Positions 9,034 through 17,912 of a DNA stretch of 64,000 nucleotides are shown here, in pieces. Each line of letters starts with the position of its first letter. Position 1 is the first letter of the stretch. This DNA comes from Microbacterium sp. MF43. GTDB lineage: Bacteria; Actinomycetota; Actinomycetes; Actinomycetales; Microbacteriaceae. Location: contig NZ_JABBDY010000003.1 in the NCBI RefSeq assembly GCF_012847295.1, positions 372,001 through 436,000 of the forward strand. Reading direction: 5' to 3'. A program made the translations under genes and the position numbers. The notes beneath the pieces are model-generated. The model worked only from the letters and a program-made list of their open reading frames with translations, was not told the DNA's origin and searched no databases.

Positions 9034-9129
9034 GCGCTCAGCCTATCCAGCCGCTCCCGCCGCATCCCGCGGGTCGTCAGTAGGATCGAGCCTGAGCCAC
9101 CGCCGGCCCATCCACGCGAGGAGTACGCC

Positions 9130-9315
9130 ATGACGAGCGACAGCGAGAAGTACTGGTACAACCTCAAGACAGGGGAGGTCGAGAAGGGCTACGAGTCACC
9201 CGCGGTCGACCGCGCCGGTCCCTTCGAGACGGCGGAGGAGGCGGCCCGCGCTCCCGAGATCATGCGCGAGCGGTCACGCGCGTGGGCCGAGGAAGAGGCG
9301 CGCGAGGACTCATAG
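9130..9315 (+). CDS. Small SPOR-domain-like protein, function unknown
   Basis: This 61-residue hydrophilic, acidic protein begins MTSDSEKYWYNLKTGEVEKG and ends in a helical, Glu/Arg-rich tail. Short proteins with this YWYNLKTG..VE.G pattern are widespread in Actinobacteria and often labelled SPOR domain-containing, but no role has been shown that I know of. There is no signal peptide. Upstream, ACGCGAGGAG gives an excellent ribosome site 6 nt before the ATG, and TAGGAT at 9079-9084 is a plausible -10. It is transcribed towards glnA2 and may be read with it. Confidence 0.7.
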   Translation: MTSDSEKYWYNLKTGEVEKGYESPAVDRAGPFETAEEAARAPEIMRERSRAWAEEEAREDS

Positions 9316-9396
9316 CGCGGCCGCGAGGCGTCAGGTGAGGCGTGCCGTGACCAGTAGTCTGGCTACGGCCCGTTGAGGCACCCCGGAGAGGATGCG

Positions 9397-10734
9397 ATGG
9401 ACAAGCAGCGTGACTTCGTTCTGAGGACGATCGAGGAGCGGGGCGTCAAGTTCGTCCGGCTGTGGTTCACCGATGTGATCGGCACGCTCAAGTCGGTCGC
9501 GATCGCGCCCGCCGAGGTCGAAGGCGCCTTCAGCGAAGGCCTCGGGTTCGACGGATCCGCGATCGAGGGCCTCACCCGTTCCTACGAATCCGACCTGCTC
9601 GCGCACCCCGATCCCACGACGTTCCAGATCCTGCCCTGGCGGGGCGAGATCGATCCGACGGCGCGCATGTTCTGCGACATCACCACGCCCGACGGCCAGC
9701 CCGCCGTCGCCGATCCGCGCCACGTCCTCAAGCGCACGCTCGCGAAGGCGGCGGACGCGGGATTCACGTTCTACACGCACCCGGAGATCGAGTTCTACCT
9801 GCTGAAGTCGTCGTCGTTCGGGGCCGACGGCCCGGAGCCGGTCGACTCGGCCGGCTACTTCGACAACGTCCCCGGCGGAACGGCTCACGACTTCCGGCGT
9901 CGCTCGGTGCGCATGCTCGAAGACCTGGGCATCTCGGTCGAGTTCAGTCACCACGAGGGCGGTCCCGGTCAGAACGAGATCGACCTGCGCTACGCCGACG
10001 CCCTGGCCACGGCCGACAACATCATGACGTTCCGGACCGTCATCAAAGAGGTGGCGATCGAGCAGGGCGTCTACGCCACGTTCATGCCCAAGCCCCTCAG
10101 CGGGAAGCCGGGCAGTGGCATGCACACGCATATGTCGCTGTTCGAGGGCGACGTCAACGCGTTCTACGAGGAGGGCGCGCAGTATCAGCTCTCCAAGGTC
10201 GGCCGACAGTTCATCGCCGGCCTGCTGCGCCACGCCAACGAGATCTCGGCGGTCACCAACCAGTTCGTCAACTCCTACAAGCGACTGTGGGGTGGCGACG
10301 AAGCCCCGAGCTTCATCTGCTGGGGTCACAACAATCGCTCCGCCCTCGTTCGCGTGCCGCTCTACAAGCCGAGCAAGGGCCAGTCTTCGCGCGTGGAGTA
10401 CCGCGCGCTCGACTCCGCGGCGAACCCTTATCTCGCCTATGCACTCATGCTCGCCGCAGGCCTCAAGGGCATCGAAGAGGGGTACGAGCTTCCGCCGGAA
10501 GCGGAGGACAACGTGTGGTCGCTCACCGATGCCGAGCGCCGTGCCCTCGGCTACGCGCCGCTGCCGGCGAGTCTCGACCACGCCCTCGAGTACATGGAGG
10601 AGTCCGAACTCGTCGCCGAGACCCTCGGCGAGCAGGTTTTCAACTACGTGCTGCTCAACAAGCGTCGCGAGTGGCAGGAGTACCGCTCGCAGGTGACGCA
10701 GTTCGAGCTCAAGAGCAATCTCGAGATGCTCTGA
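9397..10734 (+). CDS. glnA2: Glutamine synthetase type I, GlnA2-like
   Basis: An ATP-dependent glutamate-ammonia ligase of 445 residues. The beta-grasp N-terminus (VKFVRLWFTDVIGTLKSVAI) and the catalytic domain carry the metal and glutamate ligands of the family (HPEIEFYL, FSHHEGGPGQNEID, GSGMHTHMSL). The loop that in GSI-beta enzymes carries the adenylylated Tyr reads GYELPPEAEDNVWSL and lacks the [11 protein letters not shown] context seen in glnA1 here, so control by GlnE is doubtful. Start 9397 has GGAGAG 6 nt upstream; a longer start at 9373 has none. glnE follows after 16 nt, the same order as in Mycobacterium. Confidence 0.92.
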   Translation: MDKQRDFVLRTIEERGVKFVRLWFTDVIGTLKSVAIAPAEVEGAFSEGLGFDGSAIEGLTRSYESDLLAHPDPTTFQILPWRGEIDPTARMFCDITTPDGQPAVADPRHVLKRTLAKAADAGFTFYTHPEIEFYLLKSSSFGADGPEPVDSAGYFDNVPGGTAHDFRRRSVRMLEDLGISVEFSHHEGGPGQNEIDLRYADALATADNIMTFRTVIKEVAIEQGVYATFMPKPLSGKPGSGMHTHMSLFEGDVNAFYEEGAQYQLSKVGRQFIAGLLRHANEISAVTNQFVNSYKRLWGGDEAPSFICWGHNNRSALVRVPLYKPSKGQSSRVEYRALDSAANPYLAYALMLAAGLKGIEEGYELPPEAEDNVWSLTDAERRALGYAPLPASLDHALEYMEESELVAETLGEQVFNYVLLNKRREWQEYRSQVTQFELKSNLEML

Positions 10735-10750
10735 CCCGTCTCGGCGACGC

Positions 10751-13700
10751 ATGTCCGGCAGCGAACGGTCCAGCTCCCTCACCCACCTCGCGCGCCTGGG
10801 GTTCACCAGCCTGAGCGATGCCGACGCACTGCTCACCGAACTCGAGACCGAGCACGGCCTGCCTCGCGCGGCCGCCATGCACGGGGCATCCGTCGCCGCA
10901 GACCCCGACGAGGCACTGAACGCACTCGCCCGCATCGCCCGACGCGATGCGGAGGCTGCGCGCCGCCTGCACGAGGACGCGGCAGGGCGTCGCGCGCTGT
11001 GGGCGCTCCTGGGCGCCTCGAGCGGGTTCGCCGACTTCTTCCTCCGCCACCCGGCCGAACTCGACCACCTCGCGGGTGCGGGCGCCGGTCTGCCGTCGTC
11101 GTCCGAGCTTCGGGATGCGCTCCTGGAGTCGGTGGGTGCCGTCGACGGCTTCGCGTCCGACGGCGCCGAAGCCGCCTGGGTGGCGCTGCGCGTGCGGTAT
11201 CGGCGCCTCCTCGCACGGATCGCTGCGTACGACCTGCTCAGCGCCGCGCCCGTCGATCACGTGCCGGCCGTGGCCGCCCGGTTGGCGGATGCCGCGGGCG
11301 CAGCGCTCGAGGCGTCGCTCGCCGTCGCGCGGACACGCGTCTCGGGTGGCGCCGCCGGCGCGGGGCTGTTCCCCCGGGAGCAGGTCGCTGCGGCGCGCCT
11401 TGCGATCATCGGCATGGGCAAGACCGGGGCCCGCGAGCTCAATTACGTCAGCGATGTGGACGTCATCTTCGTCGCAGGCGCCGACGACTCCGCGTTGGCG
11501 GCGATCGGCGAGAGCCGCGTCGTCGACATCGCCACACGGCTGGCCCTGCAGACGATGCGGGGCATCTCGAGCATCGAGGTGGAGCCGCCGCTGTGGGAGG
11601 TCGACGCCAACCTGCGGCCGGAGGGCAAGCAGGGCGCGCTCGTGCGGACGCTCGACTCGCACCTGGCCTACTACGACCGCTGGGCGAAGAGCTGGGAGTT
11701 CCAGGCTCTCCTCAAGGCCCGCCCGATCGCGGGCGACGCGGCTCTCGGCGACGCCTACGTCGCCGCCGTGCAGCCGAAGGTGTGGACCAGCGCGGCGCGG
11801 GAGAACTTCGTCGACAGCGTGCAGCGGATGCGCGAGCGCGTGACCGAGCACATCCCCGCCGCCGACGTCCCCTTTCAGCTGAAGCTCGGCCCCGGAGGCA
11901 TCCGCGACATCGAGTTCACGGTCCAGCTCCTGCAGCTGGTGCACGGTCTCTCCGACGACCGGATCCGGCAGCGCGGCACCCTCGAGGCCCTGGATGCGCT
12001 CGTCACCGAGGGATACATCGGGCGGACGGAGGCGGCCGCGTTCTCACGTGATTACCGGGTGCTGCGGCTTCTCGAACACCGTGTGCAGCTGCGCAACCTC
12101 CGGCGCACGCACCTCATGCCGGCGCGGCCCGAGGACCGGCGGGTCCTGGCGCGTGCGACCGGCCTGGCGGACACCGGCGAGGGCATCTGGCAGCTGTGGG
12201 AGTCCGTCAAGCGGGAAGTCCGCGACATTCACGTGCGACTGTTCTACCGACCGCTCCTCTCCGCGGTGGCTGCCCTCCCGGCTGAGGAGCGGGTGCTCTC
12301 GACCGCGCAAGCGCACGATCGCCTCGCGGCCATCGGATTCGCCGATCCGGCCGGTGCGCTGCGGCACATCGCCGCGCTCACCAGCGGCCTGAGCCGCAAG
12401 GCGACGATCCAGCGGCATCTGATGCCCGTCATGATCCGCTGGTTCGCCGACGGCGTCGACCCGGACTACGGGCTGCTGGTGTTCCGGCGGCTGAGCGAGC
12501 GTCTCGGGGACACGCCATGGTTCCTCCGAATGCTGCGCGACTCGTCGGCCGCCGCGGAGAGCCTCACCCGCGTGCTCTCCGGCTCGCGCTATGTCGGCGA
12601 GCTCATGGAGTGGATCCCCGAGTCGGCCGCGTGGCTCGACGACGACGATCTCCTGCGCCCGCGGTCGGGGGTCGCTCTGCAGGAGGAGGCGCGCGCCATT
12701 CAGGCTCGGCACGGGTCGGTCGACGATTCGATGAGGTCCGTGCGCGCGCTGCGCCGCCGGGAGCTTCTGCGCACGGCGATGGGGGCGATCCTGGGCGCCG
12801 TCACGATCGAAGAGGTGGCCGACGCGCTCACCACGATCACGGAGGTCACCATCCAGGCCACCTTGCGGGCGGTACGGCCCACGGTCGTGCCGCCCGAGGA
12901 CGATTCGCTCGACTTCTCCGTCATCGCGATGGGGCGTTTCGGCGGCCGAGAGCTCGGGTTCGGGTCGGACGCCGACGTGATGTACGTGTACCGGGCCAAC
13001 GATGTGGACCCGCAGCGAGCCCACGAACTGTCGCTCAAGCTCGTCACTGCGCTGCGGACCCAGTCCGAGGACCATCGGGTCCCCCTCGATCTGGACGCAG
13101 GATTGCGCCCCGAGGGCCGCAACGGCCCCCTCGCGCGGTCACTCGACGCGTACGCGGCGTACTACCGCCGCTGGTCTCTCTCATGGGAGGCGCAGGCGCT
13201 CCTGCGCGCCCGGGGCGTCGCGGGCAGCACGAAGCTCATCCGCGCCTTCACGGAGCTGGCCGACCAGGTGCGGTATCCCGAGCGCGCGGATCCGCAAGGT
13301 CTCCGCGAGATCAAGCGCATCAAGGCACGCGTCGAGAGCGAGCGGCTGCCCCAGGGAGCCGACCCCCAGCGCCACCTGAAGCTCGGGCCTGGATCGCTCA
13401 GCGACGTCGAGTGGCTCGTGCAGCTCCTGCAGCTCGAGCATGCGCATGCCATCCGCGGAATGCGCACGACGTCGACACTCGATGCCCTCGCCGCCGCGAA
13501 GGAGGCCGGCCTCATCCCCGCGACCTCCGCTGACCGGCTGCGCGAGGCCTGGCGCCTCGCAAGCCGCCTCCGTTCGGCGAACACGCTGCTCTCGGGACAG
13601 ACCAGCGACGTGCTTCCGGTCGATCGCAACAAGCTCGACGGAATCGGCCGGCTCCTCGGGTACCCGCCCCGCTCGGCGACGCAGGTCGAGGAGGACTATC

Positions 13701-13753
13701 TCGGCACCACGCGTCGCGCCCGCCGGGTGTTCGAGAAGCTCTTCTACGGGTGA
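10751..13753 (+). CDS. glnE: Bifunctional glutamine-synthetase adenylyltransferase/adenylyl-removing enzyme
   Basis: This 1000-residue regulator attaches AMP to the regulatory Tyr of glutamine synthetase when nitrogen is plentiful and removes it when nitrogen is short. Two nucleotidyltransferase lobes are visible. The N-terminal lobe has GMGKTGARELNYVSDVDVIF (about 221-240), matching the GxxKxGxxELNxxSDxD adenylyl-removing motif. The C-terminal lobe has MGRFGGRELGFGSDADVMY (about 725-743), the adenylyltransferase motif. Each is followed by a helical GlnD-PII-uridylyltransferase-like region containing LKLGPGGIRDIEF and LKLGPGSLSDVEW. It lies directly behind glnA2; its likely substrate glnA1 is 1.3 kb downstream on the other strand. 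A perfect palindrome overlaps the stop codon. Confidence 0.97.
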   Translation: MSGSERSSSLTHLARLGFTSLSDADALLTELETEHGLPRAAAMHGASVAADPDEALNALARIARRDAEAARRLHEDAAGRRALWALLGASSGFADFFLRHPAELDHLAGAGAGLPSSSELRDALLESVGAVDGFASDGAEAAWVALRVRYRRLLARIAAYDLLSAAPVDHVPAVAARLADAAGAALEASLAVARTRVSGGAAGAGLFPREQVAAARLAIIGMGKTGARELNYVSDVDVIFVAGADDSALAAIGESRVVDIATRLALQTMRGISSIEVEPPLWEVDANLRPEGKQGALVRTLDSHLAYYDRWAKSWEFQALLKARPIAGDAALGDAYVAAVQPKVWTSAARENFVDSVQRMRERVTEHIPAADVPFQLKLGPGGIRDIEFTVQLLQLVHGLSDDRIRQRGTLEALDALVTEGYIGRTEAAAFSRDYRVLRLLEHRVQLRNLRRTHLMPARPEDRRVLARATGLADTGEGIWQLWESVKREVRDIHVRLFYRPLLSAVAALPAEERVLSTAQAHDRLAAIGFADPAGALRHIAALTSGLSRKATIQRHLMPVMIRWFADGVDPDYGLLVFRRLSERLGDTPWFLRMLRDSSAAAESLTRVLSGSRYVGELMEWIPESAAWLDDDDLLRPRSGVALQEEARAIQARHGSVDDSMRSVRALRRRELLRTAMGAILGAVTIEEVADALTTITEVTIQATLRAVRPTVVPPEDDSLDFSVIAMGRFGGRELGFGSDADVMYVYRANDVDPQRAHELSLKLVTALRTQSEDHRVPLDLDAGLRPEGRNGPLARSLDAYAAYYRRWSLSWEAQALLRARGVAGSTKLIRAFTELADQVRYPERADPQGLREIKRIKARVESERLPQGADPQRHLKLGPGSLSDVEWLVQLLQLEHAHAIRGMRTTSTLDALAAAKEAGLIPATSADRLREAWRLASRLRSANTLLSGQTSDVLPVDRNKLDGIGRLLGYPPRSATQVEEDYLGTTRRARRVFEKLFYG

Positions 13754-13784
13754 GGGATCGGATGCCGCGGCATCCGATCCCTCA
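13751..13784. terminator. Perfect 34-bp palindrome shared by two convergent stop codons
   Basis: Two exact 17-nt arms (TGAGGGATCGGATGCCG and its complement) abut with no spacer. The outermost TGA of each arm is the stop codon of glnE on the plus strand and of the convergent gene on the minus strand. It should act as a terminator in both directions and contains the recurrent GGATGCC/GGCATCC oligomer. Confidence 0.8.
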
Positions 13785-14531
13785 CGGAACGCGGCAGAGA
13801 GGGACGCCCTCGACGCGATCCCGCTCCAGCGGAGCCCCGTTGAGTGCGGCTACGACACGGACGGCGCGCTCCCAGTACCGGGCGTAGTGGAAGGCGTCGG
13901 CATTGATCTGCGTCCGATGCGCGACGAGCGTCGGCTCGAGCGTCGCTCGATCGGGTACCCGGGTCGTCATCGCCCGATAGAAGATGCTGGCCGCCGTATA
14001 CGGGTCGAGACGGGCTTCACGCGATCCCCACCCGTCCTGCTGCTGGAACAGGCCGATCGAGGTCGTGCGCGAGCCGTCGGGATTCGTCACTCCGCTGGTC
14101 TCCCAGTCGCCGTAGTCGATGTTTCGCAGGGAGGACTCGCCCATCGCGGTCATGACCGCGATCGTCTGATCGCGCTCATCGAGGCCGAGGTCCCGGCCCG
14201 CCGTGATGATCGTGCAGGCGTTCGCCAGCTGTTCGAGCCCGTAACCGGCGACGCCGGGGGCGCGCGGGGCAGGCGGGGCGGCGAACGGCGCTGCCTCGGC
14301 CCGGTCGGCCAGCGGTGCCGCAAGCAGGTGCGCGGTGATCGCACCCGCGCCCACGGCGAACGCGAGCAGGATCACGGCAGCCAAGGCCCCAGCCACGGCG
14401 CGGCCGGGAAGACCCCTGGATCGCCGCCTGCTCCGATGATTCACCCGGGGACGAGTGCCTGCTCGGCGAGGTGAGGAGGTCGGCCGTCGCGTTCGCGAGC
14501 GGCGCGCCTTCGCAGCCGGGCGGGCGGGCAT
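13782..14531 (-). CDS. Membrane-anchored or secreted lysozyme-like protein, function unassigned
   Basis: A 249-residue protein. The first 45 residues are extremely Arg-rich, followed by one hydrophobic segment (about 46-70, GRAVAGALAAVILLAFAVGA) that could be an anchor or an uncleaved signal. The extracellular part contains GESSLRNIDYGDWE and SIGLFQQQDGWG, a pattern seen in lysozyme/transglycosylase-like folds in which the Glu of GESS would be the acid catalyst and the GLFQQ strand lines the cleft. Cell-wall hydrolysis is therefore a guess. Two Cys (NACTII and LCRV) may form a disulfide. It sits between glnE and glnA1 without an obvious nitrogen link. The ATG at 14531 has GAAGGTG upstream. 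Confidence 0.6.
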   Translation of the reverse strand: MPARPAAKARRSRTRRPTSSPRRAGTRPRVNHRSRRRSRGLPGRAVAGALAAVILLAFAVGAGAITAHLLAAPLADRAEAAPFAAPPAPRAPGVAGYGLEQLANACTIITAGRDLGLDERDQTIAVMTAMGESSLRNIDYGDWETSGVTNPDGSRTTSIGLFQQQDGWGSREARLDPYTAASIFYRAMTTRVPDRATLEPTLVAHRTQINADAFHYARYWERAVRVVAALNGAPLERDRVEGVPLCRVP

Positions 14532-14619
14532 GTGGGCACCTTCGGTCGATCGTGGGGGAGCGGATTCAGCCTAGGTCCGGCGCCTGGGATATGCCACAGA
14601 CCGTCGGCTCTGGGACGAG

Positions 14620-14889
14620 CTACGCATCTCGTCCTCCCCAATCCGCGACGGGCCCGCCGCTCGGACCGTGGGCGGCGAGGTAGGCGCCGTGCAGCCGCCA
14701 GCACGCCTCGCGGAGCGTGGCCGCCCAGCCCAGGACCTCGCCGCGCCAGACCGTCTTGTACCGGACACGGGCGCCGTTCGTCACGCGTCGAAGCTCGATC
14801 CGGCCGTATTCGCGACCGTCCGGGGCGACCATCCGCCACACCCCGGTCGGGCCCTCGACGGCGGCGAGAATCGGATGCCAGTCGGCCAC
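14620..14889 (-). CDS. Small conserved hypothetical protein
   Basis: About 89 residues from GTG 14889 (an in-frame ATG at 14946 would give 108). The sequence VADWHPILAAVEGPTGVW opens a compact beta-rich fold with EYGRIELRRV and RYKTVWRGEVLGWAATLREAC. Even spacing of hydrophobic and basic residues and normal third-position GC argue for a real gene. There is no signal peptide or membrane segment. GGAGGAAG lies about 13 nt upstream of the GTG, rather far, so the start is uncertain. It is the last gene before the glnA1 terminator. I do not recognise the family. Confidence 0.5.
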   Translation of the reverse strand: MADWHPILAAVEGPTGVWRMVAPDGREYGRIELRRVTNGARVRYKTVWRGEVLGWAATLREACWRLHGAYLAAHGPSGGPVADWGGRDA

Positions 14890-14971
14890 GTGCGGAGCCT
14901 CGCTTCCTCCGGCCGACGCGTCCAGCGTACGCCGGATGCAGGACATCGCGACGGCCGAGGGCGACACGAAA

Positions 14972-15002
14972 CGCCCCTCTCCGAACGTGTCGGAGAGGGG
15001 CG
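14972..15002 (-). terminator. Terminator of glnA1
   Basis: A 13-bp perfect stem (CGCCCCTCTCCGA / TCGGAGAGGGGCG) with a 5-nt loop lies 31 nt past the glnA1 stop codon. Confidence 0.8.
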
Positions 15003-15032
15003 GACGTGGTGCGGGATCAGCGCCGGAAAGGA

Positions 15033-16457
15033 TCAGACGCCGAAGTACAGCTCGTACTCGAACGGGTGCGGACGCGCCGCGAGCGGCTTGATCTCGTTCT
15101 CGATCTTGTATTCGATCCACGTTTCGATGAGCTCGGGCGTGAACACACCGCCTGCGAGCAGGAACTCGTGGTCGGCCGCGAGGGCGTCGAGCGAGTCCTG
15201 CAGCGAGTTCGGCACCTGCGGGATGTTCTTGGCCTCCTCGGGGGGAAGCTCGTAGAGGTCCTTGTCGACCGGCTCGTGCGGCTCGATGCGGTTCTTGATC
15301 CCGTCGAGACCAGCCATGAGCTGCGCCGCGAAGGCGAGGTACGGGTTGCCCGAGGCATCCGGAGCGCGGAACTCGATGCGCTTGGCCTTGGGGTTCGAAC
15401 CCGTGATCGGGATGCGGATCGCCGCCGAGCGGTTTCCGGCCGAGTAGACCAGGTTGACCGGAGCCTCGTATCCCTTCACCAGGCGGTGGTAGCTGTTGAG
15501 GGTCGGGTTGGTGAAGGCCAGCACCGAGGGAGCGTGCGCGAGGATGCCGCCAATGTACCAGCGGGCGATGTCGGACAGTCCGCCGTAGCCCTTCTCGTCG
15601 TAGAACAGCGGCTGGCCGCCGCTCCACAGGGACTGGTGGGTGTGCATGCCCGAACCGTTGTCGCCGAAGAGCGGCTTCGGCATGAAGGTGGCGACCTTGC
15701 CCCACTCGAGGGCGGTGTTCTTGACGATGTACTTGAACTTCAGGATGTCGTCGGCCGCGTGCACCATCGTGTCGAAGCGGTAGTTGATCTCGGCCTGGCC
15801 ACCCGTGCCCACCTCGTGGTGCGCGCGCTCCAGCACGAGGCCCGCCTCGATGAGCTTGAGGCTGATGTCGTCGCGGAGGTCGGCCTGCTTGTCGACGGGG
15901 GAGACGGGGAAGTACCCGCCCTTGTAGGGGGTCTTGTTGGCGAGGTTCCCGCCCTCCTCGACGCGGCCGGTGTTCCAGGCGCCTTCTTCGGAGTCGACCG
16001 AATAGAAGCTGGAGTTCTGCTTCACCTCGTAGCGGACGTCGTCGAAGATGTAGAACTCGGCCTCGGGGGCGAAGAACGCCGTGTCGGCGATGCCGGTCGA
16101 TGCGAGGTACTTCTCGGCCTTCTTGGCGACCTGACGCGGGTCCTTCGCGTAGATCTCGCCGTTGCGCGGGTTGTAGATGTCGAAGATCATGATCAGCGTC
16201 TTCGCCTCGCGGAAGGGGTCGAGGTACGCCGTCGATACATCCGGGATCAGCTGCATGTCGGACTCGTGGATGCTGGCGAAACCGCGGATCGAGGAGCCGT
16301 CGAACAGCTGGCCGACCGTGAAGAACTCCTCGTCAACGGTCGAGGCCGGGATGTTGAAGTGCTGCTGCACACCAGGAAGGTCCGTGAAACGGATGTCGAG
16401 GAACTTGACGTCCTCGTCCTTGATGAACTTGAGCACCTCGGATGAATCTTTGAACAT
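15033..16457 (-). CDS. glnA: Glutamine synthetase type I (GSI-beta), main nitrogen-assimilating enzyme
   Basis: A 474-residue dodecameric ATP-dependent glutamate-ammonia ligase. It has the N-terminal [15 protein letters not shown], the metal and glutamate ligand motifs [12 protein letters not shown] and [16 protein letters not shown], the substrate loop [11 protein letters not shown], and near the C-terminus [15 protein letters not shown], whose Tyr is the adenylylation target of GlnE. Start ATG 16457 has GGAG 7-8 nt upstream; an upstream in-frame start at 16529 is rejected. A complete GlnR-type box (16528-16565) lies 71-108 nt upstream, so transcription is probably activated in nitrogen limitation. 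It diverges from an RDD gene and ends at a strong hairpin. Confidence 0.98.
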   Translation of the reverse strand: MFKDSSEVLKFIKDEDVKFLDIRFTDLPGVQQHFNIPASTVDEEFFTVGQLFDGSSIRGFASIHESDMQLIPDVSTAYLDPFREAKTLIMIFDIYNPRNGEIYAKDPRQVAKKAEKYLASTGIADTAFFAPEAEFYIFDDVRYEVKQNSSFYSVDSEEGAWNTGRVEEGGNLANKTPYKGGYFPVSPVDKQADLRDDISLKLIEAGLVLERAHHEVGTGGQAEINYRFDTMVHAADDILKFKYIVKNTALEWGKVATFMPKPLFGDNGSGMHTHQSLWSGGQPLFYDEKGYGGLSDIARWYIGGILAHAPSVLAFTNPTLNSYHRLVKGYEAPVNLVYSAGNRSAAIRIPITGSNPKAKRIEFRAPDASGNPYLAFAAQLMAGLDGIKNRIEPHEPVDKDLYELPPEEAKNIPQVPNSLQDSLDALAADHEFLLAGGVFTPELIETWIEYKIENEIKPLAARPHPFEYELYFGV

Positions 16458-16527
16458 GAAGGCTCCAGTGATAGGGCATCGGGAACTGCCACGCATGCGC
16501 GCTTGTGTGGCACGGTACCCGTCGGGC

Positions 16528-16565
16528 ATTGCCCGGCAGTGACACCATTGTTTCCGGGATGTTAC
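16528..16565 (-). promoter_or_regulatory. GlnR-type operator upstream of glnA1
   Basis: Read on the minus strand the site is GTAAC-6-GAAAC-6-GTCAC-6-GCAAT, four half-sites each separated by exactly 6 nt. It matches the actinomycete GlnR consensus gTnAC-n6-GaAAc-n6-GTnAC-n6-GaAAc in spacing and almost fully in sequence. It lies between divergent glnA1 and the RDD gene. That GlnR exists in this strain is inferred; its gene is not in the window. Confidence 0.75.
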
Positions 16566-16588
16566 GGCGGGCTGGATACGCTGGACGG

Positions 16589-16981
16589 GTGACGCAGAGC
16601 CCCCCGAGCTATCCCGGCGAACGACTCGGACTGCCCCGCGAGGGCACCGGATCCGTCGGAAGACTGGGCCGCCGAGTCGGCGCCCTCTTCCTGGACTACG
16701 GCGCGGCGTACCTGATCTCGGGGTTCTTCGGCTGGGACGCGCTGGCCATCCTCGTGATCTTCGCCGCCATCCAGCTGGTGTTCATCCCGACGCTCCAGGG
16801 CAGTCCCGGCCATCGCATCTTCGGCCTGCGCATCGTGCGCGCCGACGGTGCATGGGTGGGCCTCTGGCGGCCGATCATCCGTACGCTGCTGCTGATCGTC
16901 GTCATCCCCGCGGTGATCTGGGACGTCGATCAGCGCGGGCTTCACGACAAGGCCGCCGGGACGATCCTGCTGCGCGCCTGA
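16589..16981 (+). CDS. RDD family membrane protein
   Basis: A 130-residue protein with the RDD-family layout. After a Pro-rich cytoplasmic N-terminus comes a basic segment ([21 protein letters not shown]) with the first membrane helix, then a second helix around [17 protein letters not shown], the RDD-type loop [18 protein letters not shown], a further hydrophobic stretch, and a C-terminal [18 protein letters not shown] proteins are proposed transporters but remain poorly defined. An orthologue sits beside glnA1 and DUF4191 in mycobacteria, so the order is ancient. GTG 16589 follows TACGCT by 6 nt, indicating leaderless expression. It shares its upstream region with the GlnR box of glnA1. Confidence 0.85.
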   Translation: MTQSPPSYPGERLGLPREGTGSVGRLGRRVGALFLDYGAAYLISGFFGWDALAILVIFAAIQLVFIPTLQGSPGHRIFGLRIVRADGAWVGLWRPIIRTLLLIVVIPAVIWDVDQRGLHDKAAGTILLRA

Positions 16982-16993
16982 GCCGGCCGAAGG

Positions 16994-17704
16994 TCAGCGT
17001 GGGCGGGGCGCCCGGACCTTCGTGGGGTCGATGCCCTTCGGGATCGGCATGGAGGCGAGCGACTGCGACACCGATTCGATGCGCTTGACGACGGCCGCCA
17101 TCGTCGCGCGGTCGATCTTGTTCGGAAGCGCCTTGATCGTGGGCGCGAGCTTCGCGATCGGAACCTCGCCCTCGCCGTGCCCGATGTAGAGGACCGTGAC
17201 CGGCACGCCGGATGCGACGCGCTGCGCCTTCGAACGCTCGTCGTTGACGAGGCGCGTCAGGCGGCCGCGCGCTCCCTCGCCGACGATCACGATTCCGCCG
17301 CGACCGACCGCGCGGTAGACGGCCTCCTGGGTCTTGGGGTTCACGCCGACCGGCATGTCGGCGGCCTGCCACTTGCGGCCGAGAGACGTCGACAGCACGT
17401 GGCCGGCAGCACCCGGCATCCCGTCGATCTTCCGGTACATCGCGCGGGTGGACAGCCGCGTCATGATCATGAGGGCGCCGAGGATGCCGAGCATGAGTCC
17501 CGTGATGCCCCACAGGATGATGCTCCAGATCGCCATCGGCGGGATCAGGAATCCGACGCCCACACCCGCGGCGATGCCGACCAGCACGACGCCGACGATC
17601 AGCCAAGGCAGCCAGGCGAACGCCTGCTGGGTGAACGTGTAGAGGGTTCGGATCTGCGAAAAGAACCCGGGACGCTTCTCGGGTGCGGAACTGCGGGCGG
17701 CCAT
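16994..17704 (-). CDS. DUF4191 membrane protein
   Basis: A 236-residue protein with a short basic N-terminus, two adjacent membrane helices (about 32-55 and 60-82: WLPWLIVGVVLVGIAAGVGV and a following Ile/Leu/Met-rich helix) and a cytoplasmic C-terminal domain of about 150 residues ending in a basic tail. The conserved domain includes KWQAADMPVGVNPKTQEAVY and VVIVGEG-like strands. This is the actinobacterial DUF4191 family (Rv2219 in M. tuberculosis), found beside glnA and the lipoate genes; no function is known. ATG 17704 is preceded by TAGGCT at 17712-17717 with a 7-nt gap, so it is probably leaderless. Confidence 0.85.
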   Translation of the reverse strand: MAARSSAPEKRPGFFSQIRTLYTFTQQAFAWLPWLIVGVVLVGIAAGVGVGFLIPPMAIWSIILWGITGLMLGILGALMIMTRLSTRAMYRKIDGMPGAAGHVLSTSLGRKWQAADMPVGVNPKTQEAVYRAVGRGGIVIVGEGARGRLTRLVNDERSKAQRVASGVPVTVLYIGHGEGEVPIAKLAPTIKALPNKIDRATMAAVVKRIESVSQSLASMPIPKGIDPTKVRAPRPR

Positions 17705-17912
17705 GGGGTCAAGCCTACCTTTCCGAGCGCGCTCGCTTCGGCTCCTCCCCAGCTCGTTCGCGGCGGGCGATCGTCCCCAGCCGCGGTCGTCCGAGCGCCG
17801 GCAGCCGTCGTTCCCCCGTGACGCTGTAGCTGTGAAGTCCTCCGACAGCCTGCGGTCGCCGTACCGATCGGTGAGACCCGTCCACGCCGGATCCGGAGGA
17901 CCATGGCCCGGC

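Noticed and set aside
9373-9396. Longer glnA2 start at 9373
   Set aside because: No ribosome site precedes it, while GGAGAG is correctly placed before ATG 9397 and the family N-terminus begins there.
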